NCBI RefSeq assembly: GCF_003047105.1
Contig: NZ_CP028475.1
Coordinates: 992,001-1,056,000 of the forward strand
Direction of reading: 5' to 3'
DNA: 64,000 bases
DNA from: Celeribacter baekdonensis
GTDB taxonomy: Bacteria; Pseudomonadota; Alphaproteobacteria; Rhodobacterales; Rhodobacteraceae
The notes beneath the pieces are model-generated. The model searched no databases. It saw only the letters and a program-made list of their open reading frames with translations, and was not told the origin of the DNA. Shown one piece after another: positions 26,210-36,407 of the stretch. The first letter of the stretch is position 1. Every line of letters begins with the position of its first letter. The position numbers and the translations under genes are program-made.

Positions 26210-27355
26210 TTAAAGGCCCTCCCGGACCGATTGAGGTTTGGGATAAAAGCTTAGGAACCGGGCACGCGAAATGGCGACAAACAGCGCCACGGCACCGATT
26301 TGATGCGCGATGCCAAGATGCAAAGGCGCGCCGTTGAGAACCGTCACGATGCCCAAGACCAATTGTAAAAACAGCACCGCCGCCATCAGGTTAAACGCCC
26401 CTGCCGTGGTGCGATTGGCGGATTTGCGGCCCCTGGACCACAAGACGATGCCGTAGATCACCAAAAGATAGCCCATGACGCGATGCACAAATTGCACCAA
26501 GGCCGGGTTTTCAAAGAAATTGCGCCAGATCGGCGTGATGTCAAACGGGTCCGGCGGCAAGACCTGCCCGCCCATCAGCGGCCAATCAGTATAGCCCCGC
26601 CCGGCGTCAATCCCGGCGACCAAAGCCCCCAGAATGATCTGAAGAAAGGCGAAATGCAGCATGCCGGTGGACATGCCAAACAGCTTTTTGTCCGTGGCGC
26701 GCCGGGCCTGCATCAATTCGGGCTCAGTGCGCCCCAGCAAAAAGACATACCACGCGATAAAACCCAAGATGATGAACGCCAGCCCCAGATGGGTGGCGAG
26801 GCGGTAAGAGGCGACATCAAGCCGCGTGCCCTCAAGCCCAGATGAGACCATCCACCAGCCGATCGCACCCTGAAGCCCGCCCAAAGCGCCGATGAAAATC
26901 AAACGTTTGTGCCAGCCGGTTGGCACTTTGCGCGCCAAGGCAAAGCCTGCGTAGCCCAGGAACCAAACCATGCCGATCACCCGGCCAAGCTGACGGTGGC
27001 CCCATTCCCACCAATAGATGCTCTTAAATTCGGACAGGCTCATGCCCTCGTTTTGCAACTGATATTCGGGGATTTTTTGGTATTTTTCGAACTCGGCGGT
27101 CCAGGCGGCATCCCCCATTGGCGGCACAGCCCCGGTCACGGGTTTCCATTCGGTGATCGAGAGACCGGAATCGGTCAGCCGGGTCAGCCCGCCGACTGCG
27201 ATCATCATCATCACCAGCGCGAAAATCACCATCAACCACGCCCGGATGCCCTTGCGTGCGCCCCGGCCCCGTTTTTCGATCAGACCGGTTTTCGGGGCGG
27301 CTTTTGGTGTATCACCTGCGGCCACCTCTTCGAAAATGCTGCGTTTTTGCGCCAT
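26210..27355 (-). CDS. ctaA: Haem A synthase (CtaA/COX15)
   Basis: A 381-residue inner-membrane protein with about eight hydrophobic helices. The conserved first helix and loop (GGLTRLTDSGLSITEWKPVTG) and the haem-ligand histidines in WEWGHRQLGRVIGM, YRLATHLGLAF, QFVHRVMGYLL and LGIAHQIGAV are visible. It oxidises haem O to haem A for cytochrome aa3 oxidase. The length and motifs fit the type 2 (COX15-like) synthases of alphaproteobacteria. Confidence 0.93.
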   Translation of the reverse strand: MAQKRSIFEEVAAGDTPKAAPKTGLIEKRGRGARKGIRAWLMVIFALVMMMIAVGGLTRLTDSGLSITEWKPVTGAVPPMGDAAWTAEFEKYQKIPEYQLQNEGMSLSEFKSIYWWEWGHRQLGRVIGMVWFLGYAGFALARKVPTGWHKRLIFIGALGGLQGAIGWWMVSSGLEGTRLDVASYRLATHLGLAFIILGFIAWYVFLLGRTEPELMQARRATDKKLFGMSTGMLHFAFLQIILGALVAGIDAGRGYTDWPLMGGQVLPPDPFDITPIWRNFFENPALVQFVHRVMGYLLVIYGIVLWSRGRKSANRTTAGAFNLMAAVLFLQLVLGIVTVLNGAPLHLGIAHQIGAVALFVAISRARFLSFYPKPQSVREGL

Positions 27356-27545
27356 GGTTTTCCCTTATCTTTGCGTGCAGGAAACCTAGGAGCGTGGAAC
27401 ACGAAGGGCAAGCGGTCTTGGCGATGAAAATCGCATCGGATTGGGGTTTTTCACCGGATGCCACGACGGAAAAACCGGGGGGTATCGTATCATGATCAGA
27501 TGCCCAAACGGCGAGACACTCCGGCGGGCATGATAGGAGGATCCG

Positions 27546-27950
27546 ATGAAACACGGTCGCCATATTTTTTCAACATCCCTTTTGATCGCCGCCTTGGCCG
27601 CAGCCCCCATGGTCGCGCCCTTTGCCGCAATGGCCCAAAGCGCGCCGCGTCCGATGCAGCAACAGCAGCAGTTGAAGGTTCACGTGCAAGATCAGATTTA
27701 TGTCCGCAAGGGCGTGACCCTGAACGGGCGCGCAGGACCGGGCACGCAGTATCACAAACTCTTTGCCCTGCAATCTGGCACACAGCTCAAATTGCTCAAT
27801 CAACAAGGCGGCTGGGCTGAGGTCCAAACCCCTCAAGGTCAAAAGGCTTGGGTGTCGAGCCGGTATTTGATGTGTGACGGCACATGCGGGCTGCACCTTG
27901 GGATGCAAACAGGCCCACAAACCGGCATGGGTCTGGGGGCCAACCGCTAA
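27546..27950 (+). CDS. Exported SH3-like domain protein
   Basis: A 134-residue protein with a signal peptide (LLIAALAAAPMVAPFAAMAQ) and a bacterial SH3 domain: VRKGVTLNGRAGPGTQYHKL then LQSGTQLKLLNQQGGWAEV and QKAWVSSRYL. Such domains often bind cell-wall components, so a periplasmic role is likely. AGGAGG precedes the start. It is a single gene followed by a strong terminator. Confidence 0.75.
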   Translation: MKHGRHIFSTSLLIAALAAAPMVAPFAAMAQSAPRPMQQQQQLKVHVQDQIYVRKGVTLNGRAGPGTQYHKLFALQSGTQLKLLNQQGGWAEVQTPQGQKAWVSSRYLMCDGTCGLHLGMQTGPQTGMGLGANR

Positions 27951-27976
27951 ACCTGCCTCACAGCCCGTAAAACACC

Positions 27977-28005
27977 AAAGGCCCCCAATTTGGGGGCCTT
28001 TTTGT
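27977..28005 (+). terminator. Rho-independent terminator
   Basis: AAAGGCCCCC-AATT-GGGGGCCTTT followed by T residues, just after the SH3-domain gene. On the minus strand it also lies directly downstream of trmJ, so it may serve both converging genes. Confidence 0.9.
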
Positions 28006-28022
28006 CGTACCGTCTTTGGTGC

Positions 28023-28784
28023 TCAGCCGCGCTCTTTCCACCGCTTCATCTGCCGCATCACCCCGTGCAACATCTGTACATCGGCGCGCGTCATCGGCAT
28101 CCGTGACCACAGATTGCGCAGGTTGAGCTTCATGCTATGCGCCTTGTCTTCGGGGAAAAAGAACCCCGAGGTCTCAAGAATTTCCTCATAATGGTCGCCG
28201 AGCTTTTCGACCTCAAGATGACCTGCCCAGACGGTTTTGGCCAAATCAACCACTTCGGGGGCGACCTCTGTGGTCTGGCGGCCCCATTCATAGGCATTGA
28301 GCAACACCGCCTGTGCGAGGTTGATCGAGGGGAACTCCGGGTTCACTGGCACGGTGATGATGGCATTGGCCTCCACCACGTCCTCATTTTCCAATCCCGC
28401 GCGCTCTGGCCCAAACATCACCCCGACCTTGCCGCCAGATGCGGTGATGGCGCGGGCGTGTTCCATCGCACGTTCGGGCGTCATGACGGGTTTGGTGATG
28501 CCGCGCATCCGGGCTGTGGTGGCAAAGACATAGTCGCAATCGGCCAGCGCTTCGCGCACCGTACCAAACAGGTCCGCCTCATCCAAAAGCCGCCCCGCAC
28601 CCGAGGCCATGGCGACGGCATTCGGGTTGGGCCAGCCATCACGCGGAGCAACGATGCGCATCCGGTCGAGCCCGAAATTCCACATCGCACGGGCCGCCGC
28701 ACCAATGTTTTCCCCCATCTGTGGACGCACTAGGACGAAGGCGGGGGTCGGCCCGCTTTGGGTGACGTTCGGCGCGTCTGACAT
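28023..28784 (-). CDS. trmJ: tRNA (cytidine/uridine-2'-O-)-methyltransferase TrmJ
   Basis: A 253-residue SPOUT methyltransferase. Motif 1 is VRPQMGENIGAAARAMWNFG, motif 2 GVMFGPERAGLEN, motif 3 NPEFPSINLAQAVLLNAYEW, which together are typical of TrmJ. TrmJ methylates the 2'-OH of position 32 in tRNA. A basic C-terminal extension (about residues 165-253) is present as in TrmJ. It is divergent from the thiE-like gene. Confidence 0.88.
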   Translation of the reverse strand: MSDAPNVTQSGPTPAFVLVRPQMGENIGAAARAMWNFGLDRMRIVAPRDGWPNPNAVAMASGAGRLLDEADLFGTVREALADCDYVFATTARMRGITKPVMTPERAMEHARAITASGGKVGVMFGPERAGLENEDVVEANAIITVPVNPEFPSINLAQAVLLNAYEWGRQTTEVAPEVVDLAKTVWAGHLEVEKLGDHYEEILETSGFFFPEDKAHSMKLNLRNLWSRMPMTRADVQMLHGVMRQMKRWKERG

Positions 28785-28901
28785 GAAGGACCTCTAAATC
28801 TTGGATTTGGCGCGTGATAAGCGCATTTGCCCCCGCTCGCAAGACTTCCGCCCGCGCAAAGCTTGCGCTATAGGAGGCGAAACCCATTTTCGGAGACCAA
28901 T

Positions 28902-29543
28902 ATGTCCGACCCCATTCAAGAGCGCCCGCAAATCTACCTGTTGACCCCGCCCGCCTTTGATCTTGACAGTTTCCCGGCGCGTTTGGCCGAGGTGTTGGAT
29001 GCCCATGCGGTGGCCTGTGTGCGTTTGGCGTTGGCGTCCAAGGACGAGGATGTGTTGGGCCGGGCCGCAGATGCCTGCCGCGAGGTTTGCCATGCCCGCG
29101 ATGTGGCGATTGTGATTGAGGCGCATGTCGCCTTGGCCGAACGTCACGGTCTGGACGGCGTGCATTTGACCGACGGGTCGCGTTCCGTGCGCAAGGTGCG
29201 CAAACTGTTGGGCGACGATGCTATTGTCGGCGCCTTCTGTGGCGCCTCGCGTCATGACGGTTTGAATGCAGGCGAAAGTGGCGCCGATTACATCGCCTTT
29301 GGCCCGGTTGGCGACACCGATCTTGGCGACGGCACCCAAGCCGAAAAAGACACGTTCCAGTGGTGGTCCGAAGTCGTCGAAGTGCCGGTGGTGGCCGAGG
29401 GCGCATTGACGGTTGAGATCGTCAAAGAGTTTGCCAAAATCACTGATTTCTTTGCCATTGGCGACGAGATTTGGAACACCGAAGACCCGGCCAAAAGCTT
29501 GGGCGCCTTCATCGCTGCGATGGACGCTGGGCTGAGCGCCTAA
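28902..29543 (+). CDS. Thiamine-phosphate synthase-like (ThiE/TenI) protein
   Basis: A 213-residue TIM-barrel protein with the family segments IVIEAHVALAERHGLDGVHL, VGAFCGASRHDGLNAGESGA, DYIAFGPVGDT and VPVVAEGALTVEI. ATG 28902 is preceded by CGGAGACC; an upstream in-frame ATG at 28827 lies in the gap to trmJ and is less likely. It may catalyse pyrimidine-thiazole coupling or be a TenI-like paralogue. No other thiamine gene is nearby, so the exact role is uncertain. Confidence 0.75.
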   Translation: MSDPIQERPQIYLLTPPAFDLDSFPARLAEVLDAHAVACVRLALASKDEDVLGRAADACREVCHARDVAIVIEAHVALAERHGLDGVHLTDGSRSVRKVRKLLGDDAIVGAFCGASRHDGLNAGESGADYIAFGPVGDTDLGDGTQAEKDTFQWWSEVVEVPVVAEGALTVEIVKEFAKITDFFAIGDEIWNTEDPAKSLGAFIAAMDAGLSA

Positions 29544-30397
29544 ACGTCCAAATAGGCCGCAGGAACAGGCGGGAGCGCCGAACGCACCGCCTCTTCACAC
29601 ATACGCGCCATCTCTTTGCGGTCTTTCACGTCTTTGACCGCAATCGGCGCGTGGAAAATGACCTCGACCCGCCCCTGCGGCGCGGCTTTGAGCACCTGCA
29701 CCAGCGAGGGGCCAAATTCCATATCGCCCCACCAGCCATAAAACCGCACATCCTGGCCCTCGGGCGCAATATAGCGCGCGGTGACGGGCTGAATCCAAAC
29801 CTCATCACGCAGTTCGGGCGTAAAAAACGCCGCAAACAACGTCGGTTTGAATGGCAGGACCCGTAGGCTGTCGCTCGATGTGCCTTCGGGGAAAAACAAC
29901 AGCTTATGCCCCATATGCAGCCGCTCTTCGAAAACCTGTTTTTGCAGTGCCGCCTCTGCGCGGTCGCGGTTGATAAACACCGTCCCTGTGGCCTTGGCCA
30001 TCGTGCCGATGCCGGGCCAATGGGCGACCTCGGCTTTTGAGACAAAGAAAATCCGCTGCACCGCGTTGAGCACAAAAATATCAAGCCATGTCGAATGATT
30101 GGCCACCACAGCGCCGTGGTGGCGCATCGGTGTGCCGCGCACTGTCAATGCGATGCCCATCAGGCGCAGCGCCATGCGTGACACGAACCGGGGGAATTGC
30201 GACGACCACGGGCGGCGTTTGCCCTTGATCAGGCGCTCGACGCCGCGTGTGGCCAACATCAGGACCATGCAGATCGCAATCAGGCCAATCACCGGCACGC
30301 CGCGCCGCACCATCCGCCATGTGCCGCCCAAAGCCCCGCCTTTAACAGGGGCCGGTTCCGCAGGCGGAATGCGGCTTTCCCATAGCGGCGCACTCAC
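29540..30397 (-). CDS. olsA: Lyso-ornithine lipid acyltransferase (PlsC family)
   Basis: A 285-residue membrane-associated acyltransferase with an N-terminal hydrophobic helix (VPVIGLIAICMVLMLATRGV). The HX4D motif is NHSTWLDIFVLN and the second motif FPEGTSSD. It follows the OlsB-type gene with a 4-nt overlap, so it is probably OlsA, which adds the second acyl chain to lyso-ornithine lipid. A general 1-acylglycerol-3-phosphate acyltransferase is the alternative. The stop TAA overlaps the end of the convergent thiE-like gene. Confidence 0.8.
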   Translation of the reverse strand: MSAPLWESRIPPAEPAPVKGGALGGTWRMVRRGVPVIGLIAICMVLMLATRGVERLIKGKRRPWSSQFPRFVSRMALRLMGIALTVRGTPMRHHGAVVANHSTWLDIFVLNAVQRIFFVSKAEVAHWPGIGTMAKATGTVFINRDRAEAALQKQVFEERLHMGHKLLFFPEGTSSDSLRVLPFKPTLFAAFFTPELRDEVWIQPVTARYIAPEGQDVRFYGWWGDMEFGPSLVQVLKAAPQGRVEVIFHAPIAVKDVKDRKEMARMCEEAVRSALPPVPAAYLDV

Positions 30398-31173
30398 CCG
30401 TTGAGACCCTTGGTGTACATCTCGCGTTGGCGCGGAGAAATTTCGGCAACATCCAGGATCAACAACACATCCACCGTGTCAAAGGCCTGATCGACATAGG
30501 CCCCTTCGCCAACTTTGCCGCCCATGCGCAGATAGGCTTTGATCAGCGGCGGGATCGCCAACATGGCGCGTTTGCGGTCGATTTGATCTTCGGGCACCAA
30601 ATCCATCGTCTGGAAATGGGCATCCACCGTGCGCGCGCGCAACTCAGGCGGAGCCAGATGTCGATGGTGCAAAAGTGACAGAGATTCGGCATGGCGCGCG
30701 ACATCCGCATCAAAGAAAGAGGCGGTGCCAAACAACACATCAAACCCTTCTTCGATCACATATTTCGCCAAACCAGCCCACATGTGGAACAAAGCCGTGC
30801 CGCCACGATATTCCTTGGCCACACAAGAGCGCCCCAGCTCCAAAAGTCGCTTTCCCGTGGCTTTCAATGGTGTCAGATCATATTCATCTTCGGAGTAAAA
30901 CCGGCCCAAAAGCGCCGCCTTTTCCCCGGATAACAGTCGGTACACCGCCACACATTGCTCCAACGGGTCGTCAGAGCGGGTCACGTCGATCAACATCAAG
31001 TGGTCATAATCAGGATCAAACCGGTCGGCCTCAAGCATGGCCACATGGTCCACCATCGGCCCGTTTGAGCCAAGTTCCTCAACAAATACCCGATAGCGCA
31101 GGCGTTGCGCCGCGCGTAGATCCGCCTCATCTTGGGCAAATCTCAATTTAAATCGCGGCTCTTGGGCGCTCAT
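30394..31173 (-). CDS. olsB: L-ornithine N-acyltransferase OlsB
   Basis: A 259-residue GNAT-type acyltransferase of the OlsB/hemolysin-like group: RLRYRVFVEELGSNGPMVDH, LLSGEKAALLGRFYSEDEYD, LELGRSCVAKEYRGGTALFH and VLFGTASFFDAD. OlsB links 3-hydroxyacyl from acyl-ACP to ornithine, the first step to ornithine lipids, and OlsA follows. The start ATGAGCGCC at 31173 fits the domain; codons upstream to 31197 look like leader. Confidence 0.85.
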   Translation of the reverse strand: MSAQEPRFKLRFAQDEADLRAAQRLRYRVFVEELGSNGPMVDHVAMLEADRFDPDYDHLMLIDVTRSDDPLEQCVAVYRLLSGEKAALLGRFYSEDEYDLTPLKATGKRLLELGRSCVAKEYRGGTALFHMWAGLAKYVIEEGFDVLFGTASFFDADVARHAESLSLLHHRHLAPPELRARTVDAHFQTMDLVPEDQIDRKRAMLAIPPLIKAYLRMGGKVGEGAYVDQAFDTVDVLLILDVAEISPRQREMYTKGLNG

Positions 31174-31348
31174 ACGGGGGGGTGATCCTGCTCTCATCGG
31201 TGGACGGGTTTTAGGGTTTTGTTGGTTTCAATGCAACAGACGAGCGAAACAGGTGAAAAATCACTATCGCTAAGGTTGATTAAACATGAAGTCTCAGCGA
31301 CCATAGCGCGAACAAACCGCCAAATAAAGGCGGGCAAATCGCACTTAT

Positions 31349-31528
31349 TCACCCATACACAGGGGAAAGCACCACATGTCGGCTGTCGATCACAATCTTA
31401 CCTGCATGTTGAAACATCACGGTCACCTTGCCACCGATGTTCGATTGGACTTGACCGATGCCCCAATCCTCTTGCGACGGATGTCGCACCATTTGACCCG
31501 GTTCCAACATCGCATTGAGATCTTCCAT
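31349..31528 (-). CDS. Small DUF3553-type protein
   Basis: A 59-residue protein: LEPGQMVRHPSQEDWGIGQV, SNIGGKVTVMFQHAGKIVID, ending SPVYG, which matches the short beta-rich DUF3553 family (pattern PGxxVRHPxxxDWGxGQVQS). ATG 31528 is chosen since the family begins there; upstream codons overlap the divergent gene. Function unknown. It is transcribed away from the ChpT-like gene. Confidence 0.75.
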   Translation of the reverse strand: MEDLNAMLEPGQMVRHPSQEDWGIGQVQSNIGGKVTVMFQHAGKIVIDSRHVVLSPVYG

Positions 31529-31571
31529 CGCTGATGCGCTCCTCACACAGACTGTCCCTAAAGGATAAAAC

Positions 31572-32171
31572 ATGACCCAAGACCTCGCCCGCGACATTGC
31601 CGCCATGATCGGTTCCCGCATTTGTCACGATATGATCAGCCCGGTGGGCGCGATCTCAAATGGGGTGGAACTTTTGAACATGTCGGGCGTCAGCGCAGGG
31701 CCTGAACTCAGCCTTATCTCCGAAAGCGTGGAAAATGCAAATGCTCGGGTGAAATTCTTTCGCGTGGCCTTTGGCATGGCCTCTCCCGGTCAAATGTCTT
31801 CGCGCGCCGAAATGGTCACCATCCTCAAAGGCATTTCCACCGCCCGCCTCACCTATCATTGGGACGCCACAGAGGACATGCCGCGCGAGGAGGTCAAACT
31901 CGCCTGCTTGATGATGATGTGTCTGGAAACCGCCCTGCCCCGTGGCGGCGAAATCCGCCTGTCCTGTTCCGGCGGGCAATGGAGCGTGCGGGCGCGTGCC
32001 GATCGTCTTGAGCCCTCGCCCGACCTGTGGGCCCGCCTTGGCGCGCTGTCCAAAGCCGAGGGGCTCAAACCCTCCGATGTTCAATTCCTTTTGGCACCGA
32101 TGCAGGCCGCCGCTCTTGGACGCCGCATCACCCATTCTTCCGGCGACGGGGTGATCACCCTGAACGCCTAA
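31572..32171 (+). CDS. chpT: Histidine phosphotransferase ChpT-like
   Basis: A 199-residue protein. The N-terminal helical hairpin has the phosphoacceptor region SRICHDMISPVGAISNGVEL with His19, followed by a degenerate ATPase-like domain, as in ChpT. In Caulobacter ChpT passes phosphate from CckA to CtrA and CpdR; in Rhodobacteraceae the pathway controls motility and gene-transfer agents. No cckA or ctrA is in the window. It is divergent from the DUF3553 gene and followed by a terminator. Confidence 0.82.
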   Translation: MTQDLARDIAAMIGSRICHDMISPVGAISNGVELLNMSGVSAGPELSLISESVENANARVKFFRVAFGMASPGQMSSRAEMVTILKGISTARLTYHWDATEDMPREEVKLACLMMMCLETALPRGGEIRLSCSGGQWSVRARADRLEPSPDLWARLGALSKAEGLKPSDVQFLLAPMQAAALGRRITHSSGDGVITLNA

Positions 32172-32214
32172 CTCACTCCCAGCCGCCCCATGTGATCCTG
32201 AGGGCGGCACCTTG

Positions 32215-32250
32215 AAGGCGCGGGGCCCCTCTGACCCGCGCCTTCCTTTT
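32215..32250 (+). terminator. Rho-independent terminator after chpT
   Basis: AAGGCGCGGG-N9-CCCGCGCCTT (perfect 10-bp arms) followed by CCTTTTG. A second hairpin, GCCGCCC/GGGCGGC, lies just upstream at about 32182-32207. Confidence 0.75.
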
Positions 32251-32337
32251 GTCTTCTCAGCCTCTCAATGCAAGACGCGCGAAAGGCCCCCCTTCCGCGC
32301 GTCTTTACCGTGATAAAATAGTCAAATATCCGCGCGG

Positions 32338-33603
32338 TTACGCCCGCACTGACCCCTCAGAGCTCACCAGATATTTGAACGAGGTCAATTGCTCTGCCCC
32401 CACGGGCCCACGCGCGTGCATTTTGCCCGTGGCGATGCCAATCTCGGCACCCATGCCAAATTCACCGCCATCGGCAAATTGGGTCGAGCTGTTGTGCATC
32501 AAGATCGCGCTGTCAATCTCGGCAAAGAACCGCGCCACATGTTCGGGTGTCTCGGACAGGATGCAATCGGTGTGGTTCGACGAATACTGATGAATGTGAT
32601 CAATCGCGCCGTCGATCCCGTCCACCACTTTGGCGGCGACGATGCTATCGAGGTATTCGTGGCCCCAATCGTCTTCGGCGGCCGGGATCACCGCGCTGTT
32701 CATCGCCTGAACGGCCGCATCTCCACGCACTTCAACGCCTTTGCCGATCAGTGCCGCAATCACATCTGCGCCCAAGCTGTCGGCCACCTGACGGTCAATC
32801 AACAGGCATTCCACCGAACCACAAATCCCGGTGCGCCGGGTTTTGGCGTTGATCACCACATTCATCGCTTTGACCGGATCGGCAGAGGCGTCGATGAAGA
32901 TATGCACGATGCCTTCGAGATGGGCAAAGACCGGCACCCGCGCTTCGCGTTGCACCAGCCCAACCAAGCCCTTGCCACCACGCGGCACGATTACGTCGAT
33001 GTAATCGGTCATGGTCAACATCTCAGAGACCGCCGCCCGGTCCCGCGTCGGCACACGCTGGATCGCATCTTCGGGCAAGCCAGCGGCCTTGAGCCCATCG
33101 ACCAAACAGGCGTGGATCGCGCCGGAGCTGTGAAAACTCTCCGAGCCACCGCGCAGGATCACCGCATTGCCCGCCTTAAGGCACAACGCACCGGCATCCG
33201 CAGTTACATTCGGGCGGCTTTCATAGATCACGCCAATGACGCCCAAAGGCGTGCGCACCCGTTTGATATGCAGGCCGGTGGGCTGGTCCCATTCGGCCAT
33301 CACATCGCCAACCGGGTCTTTTTGCCCAGCGACCGCGCGCAAGCCGTCAACCATGCCCTGAATGCGCGCCTCATCCAACATCAGCCGGTCCATCATCGCA
33401 TCCGTGAGGCCCTTATCACGGCCAAAAGCCATGTCTTGCACGTTTGCCGCAATGATCTCCGCGCGCCGGGCCCAAATGGCATCGGCGGCGGCGTTCAATG
33501 CGGCCTGCTTTTGCGCGGATGTGGCCACGGCCAGCTTGGCACTCGCGGCTTTCGCGCGGGCGCCCAAATCCTGCATCATCGTTTTTACGTCTAACTCTGT
33601 CAT
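32338..33603 (-). CDS. proA: Glutamate-5-semialdehyde dehydrogenase (gamma-glutamyl phosphate reductase)
   Basis: A 421-residue ALDH-fold enzyme of proline synthesis. The catalytic cysteine lies in [15 protein letters not shown], and the NADPH segment in [20 protein letters not shown]. ProA reduces gamma-glutamyl phosphate made by ProB. The start overlaps the proB stop by 4 nt (ATGA), so translation is coupled. Confidence 0.95.
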   Translation of the reverse strand: MTELDVKTMMQDLGARAKAASAKLAVATSAQKQAALNAAADAIWARRAEIIAANVQDMAFGRDKGLTDAMMDRLMLDEARIQGMVDGLRAVAGQKDPVGDVMAEWDQPTGLHIKRVRTPLGVIGVIYESRPNVTADAGALCLKAGNAVILRGGSESFHSSGAIHACLVDGLKAAGLPEDAIQRVPTRDRAAVSEMLTMTDYIDVIVPRGGKGLVGLVQREARVPVFAHLEGIVHIFIDASADPVKAMNVVINAKTRRTGICGSVECLLIDRQVADSLGADVIAALIGKGVEVRGDAAVQAMNSAVIPAAEDDWGHEYLDSIVAAKVVDGIDGAIDHIHQYSSNHTDCILSETPEHVARFFAEIDSAILMHNSSTQFADGGEFGMGAEIGIATGKMHARGPVGAEQLTSFKYLVSSEGSVRA

Positions 33604-34700
33604 AGCACCAAATCATCTCTGTGGATCAAAGCGGCCCGACCGGAATAGCCGAGGATCGCCTGTATATCTTCGGAATGCGCGCCTTTGATTGCCTCGGATT
33701 CTTGCGAGGTATAGCGGGTCAGGCCCAACCCAATGCGCGCGCCATTGGGTCCAAGGACCACCACTGGTTCGCCGCGGCCAAAATGGCCAACAACCTCCGA
33801 GACGCCGACGGGCAACAGGGAATTTCCATGCGCGAGCGCACGCGCAGCGCCCGCATCAATGATAATCTCGCCTTTCGGCTTCATCGCGCCGATCCAGCGT
33901 TTGCGGGCGCGTTCCGGGTCTTCGTGGGCGATGAACCATGTGGCGCGTGCGCCCTCTTCCAACGCCTGAATCGGCCGGTCTTTAAAGCCTTCGGTGATGG
34001 CCATGGTGCAGCCGCCCGCAATGGCGGTTTTGGCCGCCATGATTTTGGTTTTCATCCCGCCCTTGGACAGGCCCGACACCGGATCACCAGCCATGGCTTC
34101 GATCTCCGGTGTGATATGTTCGACCGTGGCGATATGGCGGGCGGAGGCGTCAATATTGGGGTTTGCGGTGTAAAGCCCGTCAATATCGGAGAGCAACACC
34201 AACCGATCCGCGCCGACGGTGACCGCGATTTGCGCCGCCAGACGGTCGTTGTCGCCATAGCGGATTTCATCGGTGGCCACCGTGTCGTTTTCATTGACGA
34301 TGGGCACCGCGCCAAGGCTCAACAGCGCATCCAATGTGGCGCGCGAATTGAGATACCGGCGGCGATCGGCGCTGTCTTCCAGCGTCAATAAGATTTGCGA
34401 TGTGGTGATGCCAAGTGGCTCCAACACCTCTTGATAGGCCCGCGCCAAACGGATTTGCCCGACCGAGGCCGCCGCTTGCGAATGCTCAAGTGGCAGTTCG
34501 CCTGAGGGCAGGTGCAAAATTCCCCGCCCCAGTGCGATAGAGCCCGACGAGACCAAAATCACCGCCGCACCACGCGCTTTGAGCATCGCGACATCTTCGG
34601 CCAGGCCCTTGAGCCAAGCCGCGCGCAAGTCCCCGCGCTCGACCAAAAGCGCCGAGCCGATTTTGATCACAACACGTTTTGCGCCGCTTAGGGTTGCCAA
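33600..34700 (-). CDS. proB: Glutamate 5-kinase with PUA domain
   Basis: A 366-residue protein: amino-acid kinase domain ([59 protein letters not shown]) to about residue 260, then a C-terminal PUA domain ([20 protein letters not shown]). It makes gamma-glutamyl phosphate, the regulated first step of proline synthesis. It overlaps obgE by 13 nt and proA by 4 nt. Confidence 0.95.
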   Translation of the reverse strand: MATLSGAKRVVIKIGSALLVERGDLRAAWLKGLAEDVAMLKARGAAVILVSSGSIALGRGILHLPSGELPLEHSQAAASVGQIRLARAYQEVLEPLGITTSQILLTLEDSADRRRYLNSRATLDALLSLGAVPIVNENDTVATDEIRYGDNDRLAAQIAVTVGADRLVLLSDIDGLYTANPNIDASARHIATVEHITPEIEAMAGDPVSGLSKGGMKTKIMAAKTAIAGGCTMAITEGFKDRPIQALEEGARATWFIAHEDPERARKRWIGAMKPKGEIIIDAGAARALAHGNSLLPVGVSEVVGHFGRGEPVVVLGPNGARIGLGLTRYTSQESEAIKGAHSEDIQAILGYSGRAALIHRDDLVL

Positions 34701-35737
34701 TTCTGGTCTTCCTCTTCGTCCGACGCTTCGGCCTGTTTGGTCCGCAAACGGTCCATCGAAATCTCGGCCTTGAGCGCGCGCAGCACGGTCTCAACCCCGG
34801 CTTTGGTCGCGCCAGACATGGTGTACACCCGTCCGCCGGAGGCCTCCTGCAGCGCCGCCAGTTTCTCATCAATCTCCTCGTCCATCAGGCTGTCGACCTT
34901 GTTGAGGACCGTGATCCGGGGCTTATCGCCCAATACATCGGAATAGTTTTCGATCTCGGTGATGATGGTCTGATAATCCGTCACCACATCCTCGGCAGTG
35001 CCATCGACCAGATGCAACAACACCGCACAGCGTTCGACGTGCCCCAAGAACAAATCGCCCAAGCCCCGGCCCTCAGACGCGCCTTCGATCAGGCCCGGAA
35101 TATCGGCGACAACAAATTCGGCACCATCAATGCCCACCACCCCAAGGTTCGGGTGCAACGTGGTAAACGGATAGTCCGCGATTTTAGGCCGCGCATTCGA
35201 GGTCACGCTCAAAAACGTTGATTTCCCGGCATTGGGCAGGCCCAAAAGCCCGGCATCGGCGATCAATTTCAACCGCAGCCAAATCGTGCGATCAATCCCC
35301 GGCTGACCCGGATTGGCCGACCGCGGTGCTTGGTTGGTCGAACTTTTAAACCGCAGGTTGCCCCAGCCGCCATTGCCGCCCTTGGCCAACACAAACCGCT
35401 GTCCGACCTCGGTCAGATCGGCGATCACCGTTTCTTCGTCTTCGTCCAGAATTTCAGTGCCCGCAGGCACGCGCAGCACAATATCCTCGCCATCCTTGCC
35501 GGTGCGATTGTTGCCCATGCCGCCTTGGCCGTTTTGGGCGAAAAAGTGCTGTTGATAGCGAAAATCAATCAGCGTGTTGAGCCCATCCACCGTCTCGATG
35601 ATCACAGAGCCGCCGCGCCCACCGTCGCCGCCGTTGGGGCCGCCGTATTCGATAAACTTTTCGCGCCGAAACGACACACAGCCGTTCCCGCCGGAGCCCG
35701 ATCGAATGTAAACTTTGGTCAGATCGAGAAATTTCAT
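34688..35737 (-). CDS. obgE: GTPase Obg/CgtA
   Basis: A 349-residue GTPase. The glycine-rich Obg domain occupies residues 1 to about 158 ([36 protein letters not shown]), followed by the G domain with G1 [10 protein letters not shown]3 DIPGLIEGA and G4 NKVDS. Obg acts in 50S ribosome maturation and stress control. Its location with L21 and L27 genes is conserved in bacteria. It lies upstream of proB in the same direction. Confidence 0.95.
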   Translation of the reverse strand: MKFLDLTKVYIRSGSGGNGCVSFRREKFIEYGGPNGGDGGRGGSVIIETVDGLNTLIDFRYQQHFFAQNGQGGMGNNRTGKDGEDIVLRVPAGTEILDEDEETVIADLTEVGQRFVLAKGGNGGWGNLRFKSSTNQAPRSANPGQPGIDRTIWLRLKLIADAGLLGLPNAGKSTFLSVTSNARPKIADYPFTTLHPNLGVVGIDGAEFVVADIPGLIEGASEGRGLGDLFLGHVERCAVLLHLVDGTAEDVVTDYQTIITEIENYSDVLGDKPRITVLNKVDSLMDEEIDEKLAALQEASGGRVYTMSGATKAGVETVLRALKAEISMDRLRTKQAEASDEEEDQNWQP

Positions 35738-35804
35738 GTCTTTGTCCTTCTGTGCCCCATGATCCTAGGGCTTTGGGCAGATGTATCGCGGCTCGCCGCC
35801 AAAC

Positions 35805-36368
35805 TCAATGTGCGTTGTCATATGCAGTGTTGTGAGGCACCGTGTCAGGGGATTGGCGCGAAGACCACGTCTCACGCGTCAAGATCATGCATTGTGCCTC
35901 ACGCGGTTCACCGCGCGCCACACAGTTCTGTCGCATTCTCTGCGTGTCCTCAAACCCCAGCCTTTTGAGAATGGCCCGAGATTTGGCATTCTCAACAAAG
36001 TGGTAGGAGGCAAGGCTCAGGCCATCATGGGCGAACCAATGATCGACCACCGCCTGCGCCGCCTCCAACATATAGCCATGCCGCCAATGGGGTTGGCCAA
36101 GCCAATAGCCAAGATGTTCGGCAATGCCGATCACCCCCATGATGCGGCCCGTGCCTTTATGAACAATCCCAAAGCGATAGGGGCTGTTGAGCCGGGCAAT
36201 GAACCATTGCATCTCGATGACGCCATAGGGGTATGGAATCCGGCTGAGCCATTTCGACACCTCAAAATCATTCAACAACCGCGTCAAAGGGGCCGCGTCC
36301 GTTTGGGTCAGCGGGCGCAGGATCAAACGGTCTGTTTCAAGGGAGAAGCTGTGGGGGTCTGGGGTCAT
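35805..36368 (-). CDS. GNAT-family N-acetyltransferase (RimJ/RimL-like)
   Basis: A 187-residue acetyltransferase: ETDRLILRPLTQTDAAPLTR at the N-terminus and acetyl-CoA region GYWLGQPHWRHGYMLEAAQA, then YHFVENAKSRAILKRLGFE. The pattern is that of RimJ/RimL ribosomal-protein acetyltransferases and of many related enzymes. It lies between the second acetyltransferase and obgE. The substrate is unknown. Confidence 0.8.
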   Translation of the reverse strand: MTPDPHSFSLETDRLILRPLTQTDAAPLTRLLNDFEVSKWLSRIPYPYGVIEMQWFIARLNSPYRFGIVHKGTGRIMGVIGIAEHLGYWLGQPHWRHGYMLEAAQAVVDHWFAHDGLSLASYHFVENAKSRAILKRLGFEDTQRMRQNCVARGEPREAQCMILTRETWSSRQSPDTVPHNTAYDNAH

Positions 36369-36407
36369 CGGGGTCTGTCCTAGAATGGGCGACCCCGATG
36401 TCCGGGG

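Noticed and set aside
32389..33594. 401-codon plus frame opposite proA
   Set aside because: Antisense shadow of proA; no start context or family match.
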